Shown: piece by piece, positions 48,527 to 59,181 of the stretch | Layout of the letters: every line of letters begins with the position of its first letter | Numbering within the stretch: the stretch's first letter is position 1 | Assembly: GCA_025201765.1 (NCBI GenBank) | Contig: MU623375.1 | Coordinates: 217,552 to 281,551, forward strand | Reading direction: 5' to 3' | Source of the DNA: Daldinia sp. FL1419 | Taxonomy: Eukaryota > Ascomycota > Sordariomycetes > Xylariales > Hypoxylaceae | Length of the DNA stretch: 64,000 nucleotides | The notes under the pieces: generated by a model | What the model was told of the DNA's origin: nothing | Databases searched by the model: none | Seen by the model: the letters and a program-made list of their open reading frames with translations, nothing else | Program-made: the position numbers and the translations under genes

Positions 48527-49386
48527 CGCACTATGACCAAATCCAAGTTTATCACAAATCTAGTTAGTATCGCAAGCGAGAATACACCTAGCAAACTGGT
48601 GGAAGCGAGGACGACCTGATTTACATACATACATCTAAGGAAATGAGGCGAGCGCTTGTCCCTTTGAGCCCAAACCAGGTCGATCAACGCTAAAAAGGGG
48701 CCCGGGTTTTGTGCTCCGGGGATAAATCGTGCCTAAGGCGCCTCTGACGGACGGGACTAAAACCAGGGGCTTAGCGCTTAGACCAATGATGTCAATTTTC
48801 ATATCACGAAGCGGCGAATTCATCCAGTAAGAGTAGGGGTCCACTGCCACCAAAAACAAAGTACGCGGCCAACCACCTTTAAATAGCGAAACTACATCCC
48901 TCGTACGTGAAGGAAGGGTGCACCTGAAATTCTAACAACGGTCTGAATGGATGGCTGGTGATTATCTCAATCTACCAGGCAGAGTACGTTGTCTAGGTGA
49001 CGAAGCTAAAGTCTGATCCAAAAATAGCAAGGCTTTGATTTATTATTATTTTTAGTGTTCTTATTATTTAGGTAGTCTAGGTTAAATTATTTGCTTCCGG
49101 ATTCTCTCGATTCTCCATCTCGATAATCTTAAAAAAATCTAATCCTGGACCATTTTAGACACACGATCCTCATGAAAGAGATGATTGACTATCCAAGATA
49201 CCAATGTAAGGGAGATATCTAGCTAAGCCAGTGGAACAAAATAGTCGTTGCTATACTTCATGACAACCTGATAACTTACAATTTCTTGACGAGGAATTAT
49301 TATCACAAAAAACGACACCGTAATTGTAGACTAGCAATTACGCCTTATATACTACGTGACAACCATACAATCCATAGAATAAAATA
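48527..49386. other. Intergenic, about 860 bp
   Basis: No gene supported. A T-rich stretch (TTATTATTATTTTTAG) lies near 49040-49056. Contains the presumed promoter of the duplicated-domain gene on its left. Confidence 0.5.
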
Positions 49387-50784
49387 CTAGTCTATATTAT
49401 CACCCGTACTTAATCTTATCCTAGCCGGCCACGAACTTCTCAGACCAAATACGGTAGTCATCCCTGCCCTCGAAACGACTCTTTTACCCAAATCAAGTAC
49501 ATCCATATCATTATCAAGCAGTGACCTATATACCATCCAGTTCTGCTGGGTTGATTCTTCCGTCTTGATTGACAACCAAACGATGTAAGGAACCCAGAAT
49601 TGCCAAGAAATCATAACGAAGCATCTACACATATTCTTGATTAATAGGTGCGTGACCATGATCCACACGCCCGCTCCCGGAGACAGCTCTATACTGTTTC
49701 TCCATATTGACGCGTAGCCAAGCAACGAATCGTACAAATTACACATATCAAACTCGCATGGAAACGCCGAAAAGACAATTATGCAGCCACAGGTAATCTG
49801 GTAAGCCGTATATGCTAACAAATGCATGGCAGTCGCTCGAAGAAGTTGAAAAATAAGTTTAGAAAAGGGATCTTGGCCCCCTCGTCCCATGATGATTGGT
49901 GTCTCCGCTCTCGACATAAACAAAAATACGGTCAAGTATAGGAATGTTGCCGCCCATACCTGTATAAATGATGAGATTCCATATTCCCAAAGTAGAGCTC
50001 CCACGTCGAACGAAACGTCAGTCTCAGGGATAGGTAGAGCGAAGTAAAGGGGTAAACGCATGATAAACTCGGCTAGGCTTCCCGATGCCAAACCCACCAA
50101 CCAAGTAATTCCAAAGCCTACCGCTAGTCGAAGAATCGGAAAAAGTATCATGAACATATAGTGAATAGTCAATACAGATATTCCGCTAGCTATTTCGGCA
50201 ATCGGCTCATGGAGATAAGTCGCGTCCTGGTGGAATGGGACCTCATTTACCCAATCAGCCCGTCCGTCGTCGTCAACAGGCCCCCAACCCAGGTATTCAG
50301 CGAAAAGCGCCCTCGTTCGAAGGCTTACACCGTATATTATAGCCCCCCTTGCTTGATCGAGTATATTACCGACTACCTCAAACGCCAGCGTGCTGAGAAA
50401 AGAGATGGTCACCGTGAGAGAAACTCTGAAAACTACTCGCACAAGGTAGTTGGTATACCCCCGCTGGCTCAACCATCCCGTATCTAACTCGGAGTGTACC
50501 AAAAGTATAACCACCAAAGCTGCAGCGCAATATCGCGTTTCGCCAAGGTTGAACGGAAACGGGGCCTCCTTGTCGTCTAGACTCCAGGCTTCATCTGGGT
50601 ACTCAGGTGGCGCCGCTTCCTGGACATTTTCGTTTCGATGTACGATGATCTGCCACCACGCCTCCCAATCGATGCCCCGGTTGCCATCGAATATGTAATC
50701 GTTAGTCTCAAAGCCCTGCTCAGATGCTTCGGGTTCTAATTCTTGATTTCGGGGGTCGCGCTCGCCTTGAGATTCGTTATCCAT
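49387..50784 (-). CDS. Unrecognised polytopic membrane protein
   Basis: 465 aa in one open frame. Acidic, soluble N-terminus (1-80: many Glu/Asp, Trp in GIDWEAWWQIIVHRN), then about seven to eight hydrophobic segments: about 85-100, 112-137, 202-233 (long, perhaps two helices: TIHYMFMILFPILRLAVGFGITWLVGLA), 277-296, 318-345 and 380-412. A loop at 165-195 is hydrophilic (GWGPVDDDGRADWVN). The C-terminus is cytoplasmic-like and basic. No transporter or enzyme motif is visible. Cys-Gly-Cys and Cys-rich loops (CGCIIVFSAFPCEFDMCNLYD) could form an extracytoplasmic disulfide-bonded patch. Membrane location is clear; function is unknown. Confidence 0.75.
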   Translation of the reverse strand: MDNESQGERDPRNQELEPEASEQGFETNDYIFDGNRGIDWEAWWQIIVHRNENVQEAAPPEYPDEAWSLDDKEAPFPFNLGETRYCAAALVVILLVHSELDTGWLSQRGYTNYLVRVVFRVSLTVTISFLSTLAFEVVGNILDQARGAIIYGVSLRTRALFAEYLGWGPVDDDGRADWVNEVPFHQDATYLHEPIAEIASGISVLTIHYMFMILFPILRLAVGFGITWLVGLASGSLAEFIMRLPLYFALPIPETDVSFDVGALLWEYGISSFIQVWAATFLYLTVFLFMSRAETPIIMGRGGQDPFSKLIFQLLRATAMHLLAYTAYQITCGCIIVFSAFPCEFDMCNLYDSLLGYASIWRNSIELSPGAGVWIMVTHLLIKNMCRCFVMISWQFWVPYIVWLSIKTEESTQQNWMVYRSLLDNDMDVLDLGKRVVSRAGMTTVFGLRSSWPARIRLSTGDNID

Positions 50785-52333
50785 GACTGCGGGTTAACTA
50801 GAGCCGGCTCACGAGTATTGGTCCGACGTAGCGAATATTATTAGTTAAATAGTCCTCTGGCTTTTGTATCAATTGTAAGATATCAACGGAGTAATGCGAC
50901 CCGAATTATAGAATATATAGAGGCTTTGCCTTATCGGTACAAATATAAAGATATAAAGGAAACGATGCTTACTTGGGCCTATGTACGATGCCGATACAAA
51001 GAAACCTCATAGAAAGAAGTTTGAGAAGCACACAATTAGGCCTATATTATAATAGAAGTGGGCTTTACTGGTAAGTACATGCAATATATCCGTCCTAATA
51101 TGGACTTCGCCATGACGCTACCTATTTTTAACTACTTGGCTACCTTTGGTCGGAATCTAGTTCAATCTGAACAATTGGAGAGGATTCGACAAAGAATGCT
51201 ACATTGTTTTGTCTGCTAAAGTCTAAGTTTTATAAAGGCTTTATCGGAGGAGTATAACTTGATCCCGAGTGCGACGGATGATTCGACTCTGTGGTAGCTA
51301 ACCATCATAGTCAAGTCAACACGGATGAAGATAGAATTGCATTTTCCAAACGAATAATAACTAAGTCTACCACGTTTAGGCATTCGTATAAAGCATATAC
51401 TACTTAACTATCGCACGAAACAGTCTAATAAGTGCCCGTAGGCATTATGATTATACAGCTATAACCTAGTCGGGTAAGCCATCTCCATTGTTCATTCGTA
51501 TTGCATCCACAATACCCTCGCATAATGCAGGACGTCGAGATAGAGAAATATTAAATAGACCGGCACCTCCGTCTTGTCGCATATTATCAACTTTGAGTAA
51601 GGGCGCGCCCGTAACTATCAGGCCCGGACGCCACGTGCGAGAAATGTGTAACGTCTTCAGACGTATGTGGGTAACCTAGGCAGGTAGGTGGGTATTTATC
51701 CAGATATTTGTAGCCGTTTGGGTTTGCGATGATATGTATAACGCTACGAAGGTACCGCCGAGTGCCATAGTTCTGGTACCTAGGTAGGCAGGTAGGTAAC
51801 CTGAAATAAGAATTCGCCGGGGCTAGACTTCTTATTCTGTTCTCTAAGCGCGCATATTGTCGGCTTTTGGTATTGGCCTAAGACTTCAAGTGGAGACGCA
51901 GAGACGTTACTTGAAAGTGTATTCTGATGGCGAAGATCCCAAGGTAGAATAGTTTTTTTTGTAAGGCAAGGCAAGTTAAAATATCCGAGGAATTAGTTTT
52001 AGAACTATACTATTTAATAGCTAAATAAAATTAGGCCTTGTGTTGCAGTTGCTTCAGTGTTGTTTGAACAATTGACCCACTATATAACGTTGGTGGGGTG
52101 GTGCGGTGGACTGTCGTAAATTCTCGCCTCATGGTTGAATTTGATGGCGACTTTTTTTTTTCTTAGCAATAGCACGCTTTGATATCTGACCGAAAATTTA
52201 AATTCTTCTCTTTCCGTATTCATTTTCCTCCCCTTTCCCCTCTCACCCTTCGACTTTTAATCTATACTCTTATATCCTCCTTAGGTGGTCACCTTTGTCT
52301 TCTTCTAACTTATTCGCCTACCCGCTCTCCATC
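50785..52333. other. Upstream region of the CBS gene
   Basis: About 1.5 kb between divergent genes; no gene supported. Contains TACCTAGGTAGGCAGG near 51778-51798, a TATATAA at 52081-52087 and a long T/C tract at about 52149-52165, all compatible with the CBS promoter. Confidence 0.5.
52081..52088 (+). promoter_or_regulatory. Possible TATA element of the CBS gene
   Basis: TATATAAC about 245 bp upstream of the CBS start codon, followed by a T/C-rich tract and a CT-rich leader. Position suits a fungal core promoter with a long leader, but this is only a motif match. Confidence 0.35.
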
Positions 52334-53899
52334 ATGACTATTACGAACGGCGCGGTGCCGCACAACCCACCGCATGCAGCGACGGTCAAATCTGCAACCG
52401 AATTAATCGGCAACACACCTCTGGTTCGCTTGAACAAGATACCGCAGTCTTTCGGTATCGAGAGCCAAGTATATGCCAAAGTCGAACTTTTCAATGCCGG
52501 CGGTTCCGTCAAGGACCGCATAGCCCTGCGCATGATCGAAGAGGCTGAGCGAAGCGGCCGTATCAAACCTGGTGATACGCTGATCGAACCTACCAGCGGA
52601 AATACAGGCATCGGTCTAGCCCTAGTCGGTGCGATTAAAGGGTACAAGACCATCATCACTCTACCCGAAAAGATGTCGGCTGAAAAAGTCTCCGTCCTGA
52701 AAGCTCTGGGTGCGACTATCATTCGTACCCCGACACAAGCGGCGTGGGATAGCCCTGAAAGTCACATTGGCGTGGCGAGGAGGTTGGTGAAGGAGATTCC
52801 TAACGCGCACATCCTCGATCAGTATTCGAACGAGAATAACCCGCTCGCCCACGAATTTGGCACGGCAGAGGAGATTTGGGAACAAACCGGCGGCAAGATC
52901 ACGTGTATCGTAGCCGGTGCTGGAACGGGCGGTACCATAACGGGCTTGGCAAAGGGATTGAAGAAACATAACAAAGATATCAAAGTTGTGGCTGCCGATC
53001 CCCAAGGGAGTATCTTGGCGTTGCCCGAGGCTCTCAACGACGAACACCGCGACGAGCCGTACAAAGTCGAAGGGATCGGCTATGACTTCATACCGGACGT
53101 ACTCGATCGGGAAAAGGTCGATAAGTGGTACAAGACGGACGACAAAGATTCCTTTAGACTGGCGCGAAGGCTAATTGCCGAAGAGGGGCTGCTCGTCGGC
53201 GGAAGTTCTGGGAGCGCCCTCAGCGCTGCGTTGAGGGCGATTAAAGATCTCGGGCTGGGCAAAGATGACGTCGTCGTCGTCATCCTACCGGACAGCATCC
53301 GAAGCTACCTGACGAAATTTGCGGATGACGACTGGCTAGCAGCTAACGATCTTTTGCCGCCGGCCGATTCGGCCGCAAAGGAGGCGGTGGCCAATGGCAA
53401 CCCAGAAAAGAACTCGGAAGACCCTTACTCCGGAGCTACGGTTCGCTCGCTAAGATTGAAACCCGTTCTATCTGTCCTCGCCGCCAGCCCGTGCTCCGAG
53501 GCTATCGAGACCATGCGGGACAAGGGTTACGATCAGCTTCCGGTGCTTGCTAGCGCGGGAGGCAAGCTCGTGGGCCTCGTTACCCTTGGAAACCTGCTTA
53601 GCTACGTATCCCGCGGGCGAGCCAGCGGCCAGAGCCCGGTGCAGGATGTCATGTTCGATTTTAGCAAGATAGACGAGGTAGTTACGGATCCCAGAGAAGG
53701 AAAGGGAAGCAAACGACGCAAGTTTGTTGAGATCACGCTCGACACGCCTATCACGGAGCTGAGCCGGTTCTTCGAGTGGAACAGTGCTGCCGTCGTCACT
53801 GAACCTAGCCAAGGAAAGGATAAGGCGCTTAGCAAACCTGTCGCTATAGTCACCAAGGTCGACTTGCTTACCTGGATGGTTAAACAGGTCAAAGTTTGA
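52334..53899 (+). CDS. CYS4: Cystathionine beta-synthase
   Basis: PLP enzyme that condenses homocysteine with serine to cystathionine, the first step of reverse transsulfuration in the cytosol. Single exon, 521 aa. Start chosen at MTITNGAVPH (52334), since the 13 extra codons 5' begin with a non-ATG codon. Seen: the PLP lysine in GGSVKDR (Lys 60), the substrate loop PTSGNTG (86-92), the phosphate-cradle GAGTGGTITG, and GGSSGSALSA near the C-terminal end of the catalytic core. The C-terminal third holds a tandem CBS-domain (Bateman) unit: SEAIETMRDKGYDQLPVLASAGGK and TPITELSRFFEWNSAAVVTE. No N-terminal heme domain is present, as in yeast CYS4 and unlike the animal enzyme. Length and motifs match functional fungal enzymes. 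Confidence 0.95.
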   Translation: MTITNGAVPHNPPHAATVKSATELIGNTPLVRLNKIPQSFGIESQVYAKVELFNAGGSVKDRIALRMIEEAERSGRIKPGDTLIEPTSGNTGIGLALVGAIKGYKTIITLPEKMSAEKVSVLKALGATIIRTPTQAAWDSPESHIGVARRLVKEIPNAHILDQYSNENNPLAHEFGTAEEIWEQTGGKITCIVAGAGTGGTITGLAKGLKKHNKDIKVVAADPQGSILALPEALNDEHRDEPYKVEGIGYDFIPDVLDREKVDKWYKTDDKDSFRLARRLIAEEGLLVGGSSGSALSAALRAIKDLGLGKDDVVVVILPDSIRSYLTKFADDDWLAANDLLPPADSAAKEAVANGNPEKNSEDPYSGATVRSLRLKPVLSVLAASPCSEAIETMRDKGYDQLPVLASAGGKLVGLVTLGNLLSYVSRGRASGQSPVQDVMFDFSKIDEVVTDPREGKGSKRRKFVEITLDTPITELSRFFEWNSAAVVTEPSQGKDKALSKPVAIVTKVDLLTWMVKQVKV

Positions 53900-54360
53900 C
53901 CGGTCTTTCTTTCTTTTTTGGAGAGCTCTCAAGAAACTGCAGGCAAGGCATCGCACGGCGCTACGGTGAATTTGTATATGGATCTTTTGGTAGATCAACT
54001 CAATAGTATAGACTTGGAGAGGGTAGGTTATACAGATATGGTAGACTCAACGTCTACAAATGGGACTGGTTCACCACTTGAGATATTCATATAGACCAAC
54101 GAAGGACACGCTGTCATAATGATTATATAGTAGAAGTATTGTCATCTTTTTAACACATGGCGATATTTTCCCGATAGCTCGCGATGCTCTACAGCCTCGC
54201 GATGCCTAGAGTATTCAGAATAAACCCATCATTCCAGAAATATCATAAGTTAAGCCTCTTGGGTATCTGTAAAAGTTACGCCGAGAGACCGTGGAGAACA
54301 CGGCGTATCCTTGCATCGGCCGAAACCCCAAATTACACCTTGTTAAACTAGGTTAGGCGC
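53900..54360. other. Convergent intergenic region
   Basis: About 460 bp between CBS (plus) and the SRP receptor beta gene (minus). No gene; probably 3' untranslated regions. Confidence 0.5.
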
Positions 54361-55215
54361 TCATACCCTCTCCGAGATCCAGTCCCACCATTTGTCTACC
54401 TTGCCGTCAAGGACGCTTCCACCAATTACGTCAACTTCGATGTCGAACTCCCTCATCTGACCGAACGAAAATTTATCCGAACCGTACTGACCCAGCCAAT
54501 CGTCTTGTTCCTCTGACCCGATCTCGTCCGCACCAACTCCCGAATCCAGCAACCCCTTGCTTCTAGATTGCCTTATACGCCCGAGTTCAGCCTCGAGATG
54601 GCCTTTGACGAGAGAGGCGGGCAGGGCAGTGAACAGATCCAACTTATTCGCAGCGATAAGGACGTGGATCGCGGTAGGTGTTTTTGAAGTCTTGCCGGCT
54701 CCCGTTCGTTTCTGCAGCGCGAGGAGTATGTCATATAAGAAGGATGCGGCGTCAGCTAAGCCATCATCTAAACTGGCGGCATCAAGCACGTATATGATAC
54801 CTCGCAGCGTCTTCGAAGTTATATGCGTCATAGCATGCTGGTTCCTCAGCTTTCCATGCCCGGGGGTATCGACAAGTAGAAACTTGCGGTGGGACCCTGG
54901 GGCGTCGATACGTGCGGCTTCTCGAAAGGTAGCAGCGCCGTGATCGTCCGAAACGGTAAGCTCGACGGACTGTGGAACTTGCGAGGTATGCGTTGCGCTG
55001 GCGGAGTCACCACGCTCGAGAAGGGTGAGGAGCGAGGTTTTGCCACCAGAGGGAGGCCCAGCGAGCAGGATCGAAGGTAGAGAAGTATAGGGCGTAGTCT
55101 GGACTATGTAAAAATGTACAATTGTCGGTAAGAGGAACACTACGAGCGCGCCGACGATGAATATTTCGGTAGAGGGAGTAAGGAGGTACTCGAGAAGTTG
55201 CTTGAGGGCCTCCAT
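54361..55215 (-). CDS. SRP102: Signal recognition particle receptor beta subunit
   Basis: Small GTPase that anchors the SRP receptor alpha subunit in the ER membrane during co-translational targeting. Single exon, 284 aa. One N-terminal membrane helix (about 17-38: TEIFIVGALVVFLLPTIVHF) then an Arf/SRbeta-like G domain: P-loop GPPSGGKTS (53-61), switch II DTPGHG (116-121), NKLD (near 192) and a C-terminal aliphatic/Trp-rich end (DKWWDWISERV). An insertion rich in Ser/Asp (about 225-245) is typical of fungal forms. Its neighbours do not form an operon-like unit. Family assignment rests on the anchor-plus-GTPase plan with DTPGHG, which is diagnostic of SRbeta. Confidence 0.93.
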   Translation of the reverse strand: MEALKQLLEYLLTPSTEIFIVGALVVFLLPTIVHFYIVQTTPYTSLPSILLAGPPSGGKTSLLTLLERGDSASATHTSQVPQSVELTVSDDHGAATFREAARIDAPGSHRKFLLVDTPGHGKLRNQHAMTHITSKTLRGIIYVLDAASLDDGLADAASFLYDILLALQKRTGAGKTSKTPTAIHVLIAANKLDLFTALPASLVKGHLEAELGRIRQSRSKGLLDSGVGADEIGSEEQDDWLGQYGSDKFSFGQMREFDIEVDVIGGSVLDGKVDKWWDWISERV

Positions 55216-56170
55216 CTTTTCAGTGCGGCGCTGCGATGCGACATAGGGTTAGCAGCGAAATCGAAAAGATATGGTGAAAAGAAGCATACCAATCCGGAGG
55301 GAGTATTTAAGAAAGATTACTTCTTGGACATGTAGCGTTCAAAGTGGCCAGGTCATACCATCGACCTCTATCGTGCCATGTTGAAATTTGTTACCTATGG
55401 TACCTACGATTGACCCATTAACTTTTGTTGGGTTACAGTGTCATCATCCGACGCCAAGCTTGTTTTAGAGGGTCTCCCACTTTTAGTAAGCTTGTAGCTC
55501 AAAGCTTGCATGTGGCCCTGACAATGTGCCGTCCTATCGGGATTAGTGGGTACGTACCTTTGGACTTATCTTGACTGGGTGTCGTCGGCTGGCGGTGACA
55601 AAAAATGGCTGAAGGTTGGTGGTGCTAACGAACCAAGGGTGCCAGCGATAACGATACGATAGGAAATGTGGCCTAGCACTGACGACGGCTAGGCGGCAAG
55701 GCGGCACTGCTAAACTTCTTTACATCTGATGTAACCTAGGTGGTTGTAACCTAACGCCTAGCAGGGCATCAAAGTCAACGCGGAATTGCTGACCTGATCT
55801 GATACTTACCTCTTACATTCCATATTTATGATGCTCACCTCCTACCATTAGGTCCCGTATAATCCGAAGTAGCCGAGGAGAATCTTTGAATATTAACGAG
55901 TATTCGGCGCGAAGCTGGTCACCCTACTTGTGTCACTCGAATGCCCTCTGCTAAGCGGTAACATGATATTGTCTTTTGAACTAGGCACCAAATTATAAAG
56001 AGTTAAAGTACCCGATTCGAATTGCACAACGCAAGCGCCTGATTCCTCGTCTCTCCTAATCTAATTAATCCCGGCTACCTCTTTCGAGATTTCCTCCGTT
56101 CCTCTATTATTAATCGACTTACGGCAACTCGATCGCTTTCTTTGTCAAACTGAACCACCCACCACACGCG
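55216..56170. other. Divergent intergenic region, about 950 bp
   Basis: Between SRP receptor beta (minus) and AKR1 (plus); presumed to hold both promoters. No gene seen. TACCTATGGTACC at 55393 is another member of the palindromic motif class. Confidence 0.5.
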
Positions 56171-58568
56171 ATGACCCAAAATACGTCGCCAAATGCGAAT
56201 CCCGCTGGTGCCCCGATACAACCTTCTTCCAAGGGTCCCGCGGCCGCTCCGAAGCTGAATTCGCAAGACATGGAGATGGGTAACCTTCCCAGCGGCGATC
56301 CGCCCCCGTCCGAACCGGATATCATGCACATAGCGAGAGTAGGGGATATACCAGCGATGGAGAAGCTCTTCGAGTCCTCAGATTTCGACGCCACTTACAC
56401 GGACGACGAAGGCATCACGCCGTTACACGTACGCGCCGATTCACGCCCTCTCCTTATTCTACTTGGCTAACGATCCTCCGTAGTGGGCTGCTATTAACAA
56501 CCAATATGCGATGTGCAGGTTCCTCATCGAAAATGGCGCCGATATAAATAAAAAGGGCGGAGAAAGCATCGCGACGCCGTTGCAGTGGGCCGCCCAAAGA
56601 TCCAACTACTACACCGTCAACCTTCTCCTCCAGCACGGTGCCGACCCTCTCGTTACCGACGCGCAAGGCTATAATACTCTCCACATATCGACGTTTAGCG
56701 GAAACGTCCTGCTGGTGGTGTTACTACTGCACCAGGGCATTCCCGTCGACGTGGCCGACGCCTACGGCCATACCTGTCTCATGTGGGCTGCGTATAAGGG
56801 CTATCCCCAATGCGTCGACCTTTTCTTACGGTGGGGCGCGAGCGTACACGCGACAGACGAGCAAGGCTTCACGGCGTTGCATTGGGGCCTGGTCAAAGGT
56901 TCGCCGCTGTGCATACTTAAACTCCTAGAATACGGTTCGGATCGTTTCGCGAAGACGAGCACGGGGAAGACTCCCGCCATAACGGCCAAGGATCTCAACA
57001 CCATTAACGCCTGGCACAGGGCCTTGAAAGAGTGCGGGTACGACGAAGATGGGCACGTCGTAACTCCTTGGTGGCCCGGCTCGTCTTTTTTCTTAAAGGA
57101 CAAGCGCGGATTCATGAACAAATCCTTGTTTCTCCTCCCCATCCCGCTATTGTTTACAGAACTAATGGTCATGGCTCACTTACCTATATTCTTGTCTATC
57201 CCCGTCGCCCTCCTAATAGGATTCGGGTTCCAGTGGGTTACGAATCAGATTCTCGAGTTTGCCCCCCCAGACATGAGACATCTGCATAAAACGGTACGTG
57301 CTCTTGGTCCTATGCAAAACAACACATCGCTCACAGGTATCAGCCTTGGCTAGCCGGAATCTTTGCCGCGTCTTTATTCTTGGTCGGCGCAAGGTGGATT
57401 TTGACGATATTTCCCGGTAAGCGTCTATTCGAGACGATCAGCACGACGAGCTAACCATTTCCAGCAACGTTTTCCCAGCATCCGCTCCTCAACTTTACAT
57501 TTCTCTTCTTCTACGGCCTGACAGCCTACTTTTACACGGCATGCATGGTGTTCGACCCCGGGTACGTCCCTAAACTCAACGGGATCGCGGAGCAGAAAGC
57601 AGTGATCGACGAGCTGCTGAGCCTGTGGAAATTTGACGAGTCCAACTTCTGCGTCACCTGCATGATCCGAACCCCTCTCAGGAGCAAACATTGCAGGCGA
57701 TGCCAACGATGCGTTGCGAAACACGACCAGTAAGTCATATGAAGGCGTCATCGTATGCGAAACTAACCTAAATAGCCACTGCCCCTGGGTAAACAACTGC
57801 GTCGGCGTCAATAATCACCGACACTTCTTTCTCTACTTATCCAGCCTCGTCTTCGGTATCCTGTCGATCGACTGGCTGCTGTACTATTACTTTTCCGAGA
57901 TTCCCGGATCCTCCTCCAAAACGGAGTGCTTGATACTGGCGGAATCTATCTGCGCGGTTATCAGCAGCGACCCGTATACCGTCCTGCTCGGTGTGTGGAC
58001 GACGTTGCAACTTACGTGGGTGGGGATGCTCATATTCGTCCAATTCATCCAAGTGGCACGCGCCATGACGACGTACGAAAACATGTACGGCGTCCAGGAC
58101 GGCTCGGCATCATCGCTAGGCTCGGCCTTTACGAGTACTGGAGCACCCCTGGACCCGAATCATCCCGACGCAGCGGCTCCTTCGTCCGCGGCCGCGGATC
58201 CTCTAGGAACTGGCAGAGGCGCACACGCGCACAAGCACAAGAGCTTCTTACAGCAGTGGGGTAGACTCCTCGGCGTCGATACGTTTATAGAGACGGCAAC
58301 AGGCCGGGGCGCCGCTACCGGCAAGAAAATGCGGAAGAAGCGTAATCCCTATAACAAGGGTCTGGTACAGAACTGTCGGGACTTTTGGTGCGACCCGGCA
58401 CCTATATTCGGGCGCAGGGAAACGGGCGATGCCATGCTGGGTGGTGAGAGGATCAACTATACGGAAATCTATGAGAGCCCGATCGCGATGGACCTGGGGC
58501 CGGGCCACCTTATGTCAAACGGGCGGAGGAGAGGTGGTTATGAGAGTGTGGCTGGTGACGAAGTCTAA
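56171..58568 (+). CDS. AKR1: Ankyrin-repeat DHHC palmitoyltransferase (AKR1-like)
   Basis: Attaches palmitate to cysteines of proteins at Golgi and endosomal membranes. Exons 56171-56428, 56484-57293, 57344-57416, 57465-57729, 57776-58568; introns 55, 50, 48 and 46 bp; 732 aa, normal for AKR1. N-terminal Pro/Ser tail; about six ankyrin repeats (about 50-240), for example CRFLIENGADINKKGGE and HGADPLVTDAQGYNTLH; a first helix pair around NKSLFLLPIPLLFTELMVMA; helices after PWLAGIFAASLF and HPLLNFTFLFFYG; the Cys-rich DHHC domain (CVTCMIRTPLRSKHCRRCQRCV) with DHHC at 468-471 created by the last splice; and two more helices before a Gly/Ala-rich cytoplasmic tail. All catalytic features are present. 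Confidence 0.95.
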
Positions 58569-59181
58569 CGAACGATTCTTTGAAACAGAAGTATGATCGG
58601 CCACCGAGGCCTCACGACACAGCGGCGATGAATACAGTGATCAGCGACTACTCTTAGAAGCTTGCGACAAATTAGAATGTACATTAATGACCTGAGACGA
58701 AAATCTTCAGGGCCTAGCTTAGCCCTATAGAGACGAAAGAAAAGTCCGTCGGTTGCGGACCGTTTACCGCTGCCAAATATGTGATGCGTGTATAAAACCG
58801 ATGTACGAGCCGTGTTTGGAAGAGTTCCTACTGCCTTACCGGCGGGATGCGTAGTAAAGTGCGCCCATGTACGTCTAGGAATTAGCTAGGCGTTAAGCTT
58901 CACCCAAAGTTGCATTTTGCAACATATTATTATCCTTATTTCCAACTAGCGCAACGATATCTTTATTCAGTTTGCTTCATCTCGATCGCAGGCGATGGTA
59001 AGTCGCCTTCGGAAGTTTCAAGCGTGAATAATAACTAGATTAAACGAAAGACTGAGAAACAAATCCTAAATGTACATCCACACGGCTCAAGATATGCCAC
59101 TGCAACCATTTACGTAGAGGCGCGTCTCTAAGCTTCTTCAAAAATCAAACAGGATATGGCATCCGTATCCAAGCGTTTAAT
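58569..59181. other. Convergent intergenic region
   Basis: About 610 bp between AKR1 (plus) and the GH5-like gene (minus). No gene seen. Confidence 0.5.

Noticed and set aside
53468..53998. 176-codon minus-strand frame under CBS
   Set aside because: Antisense shadow of the CBS gene's C-terminal part.
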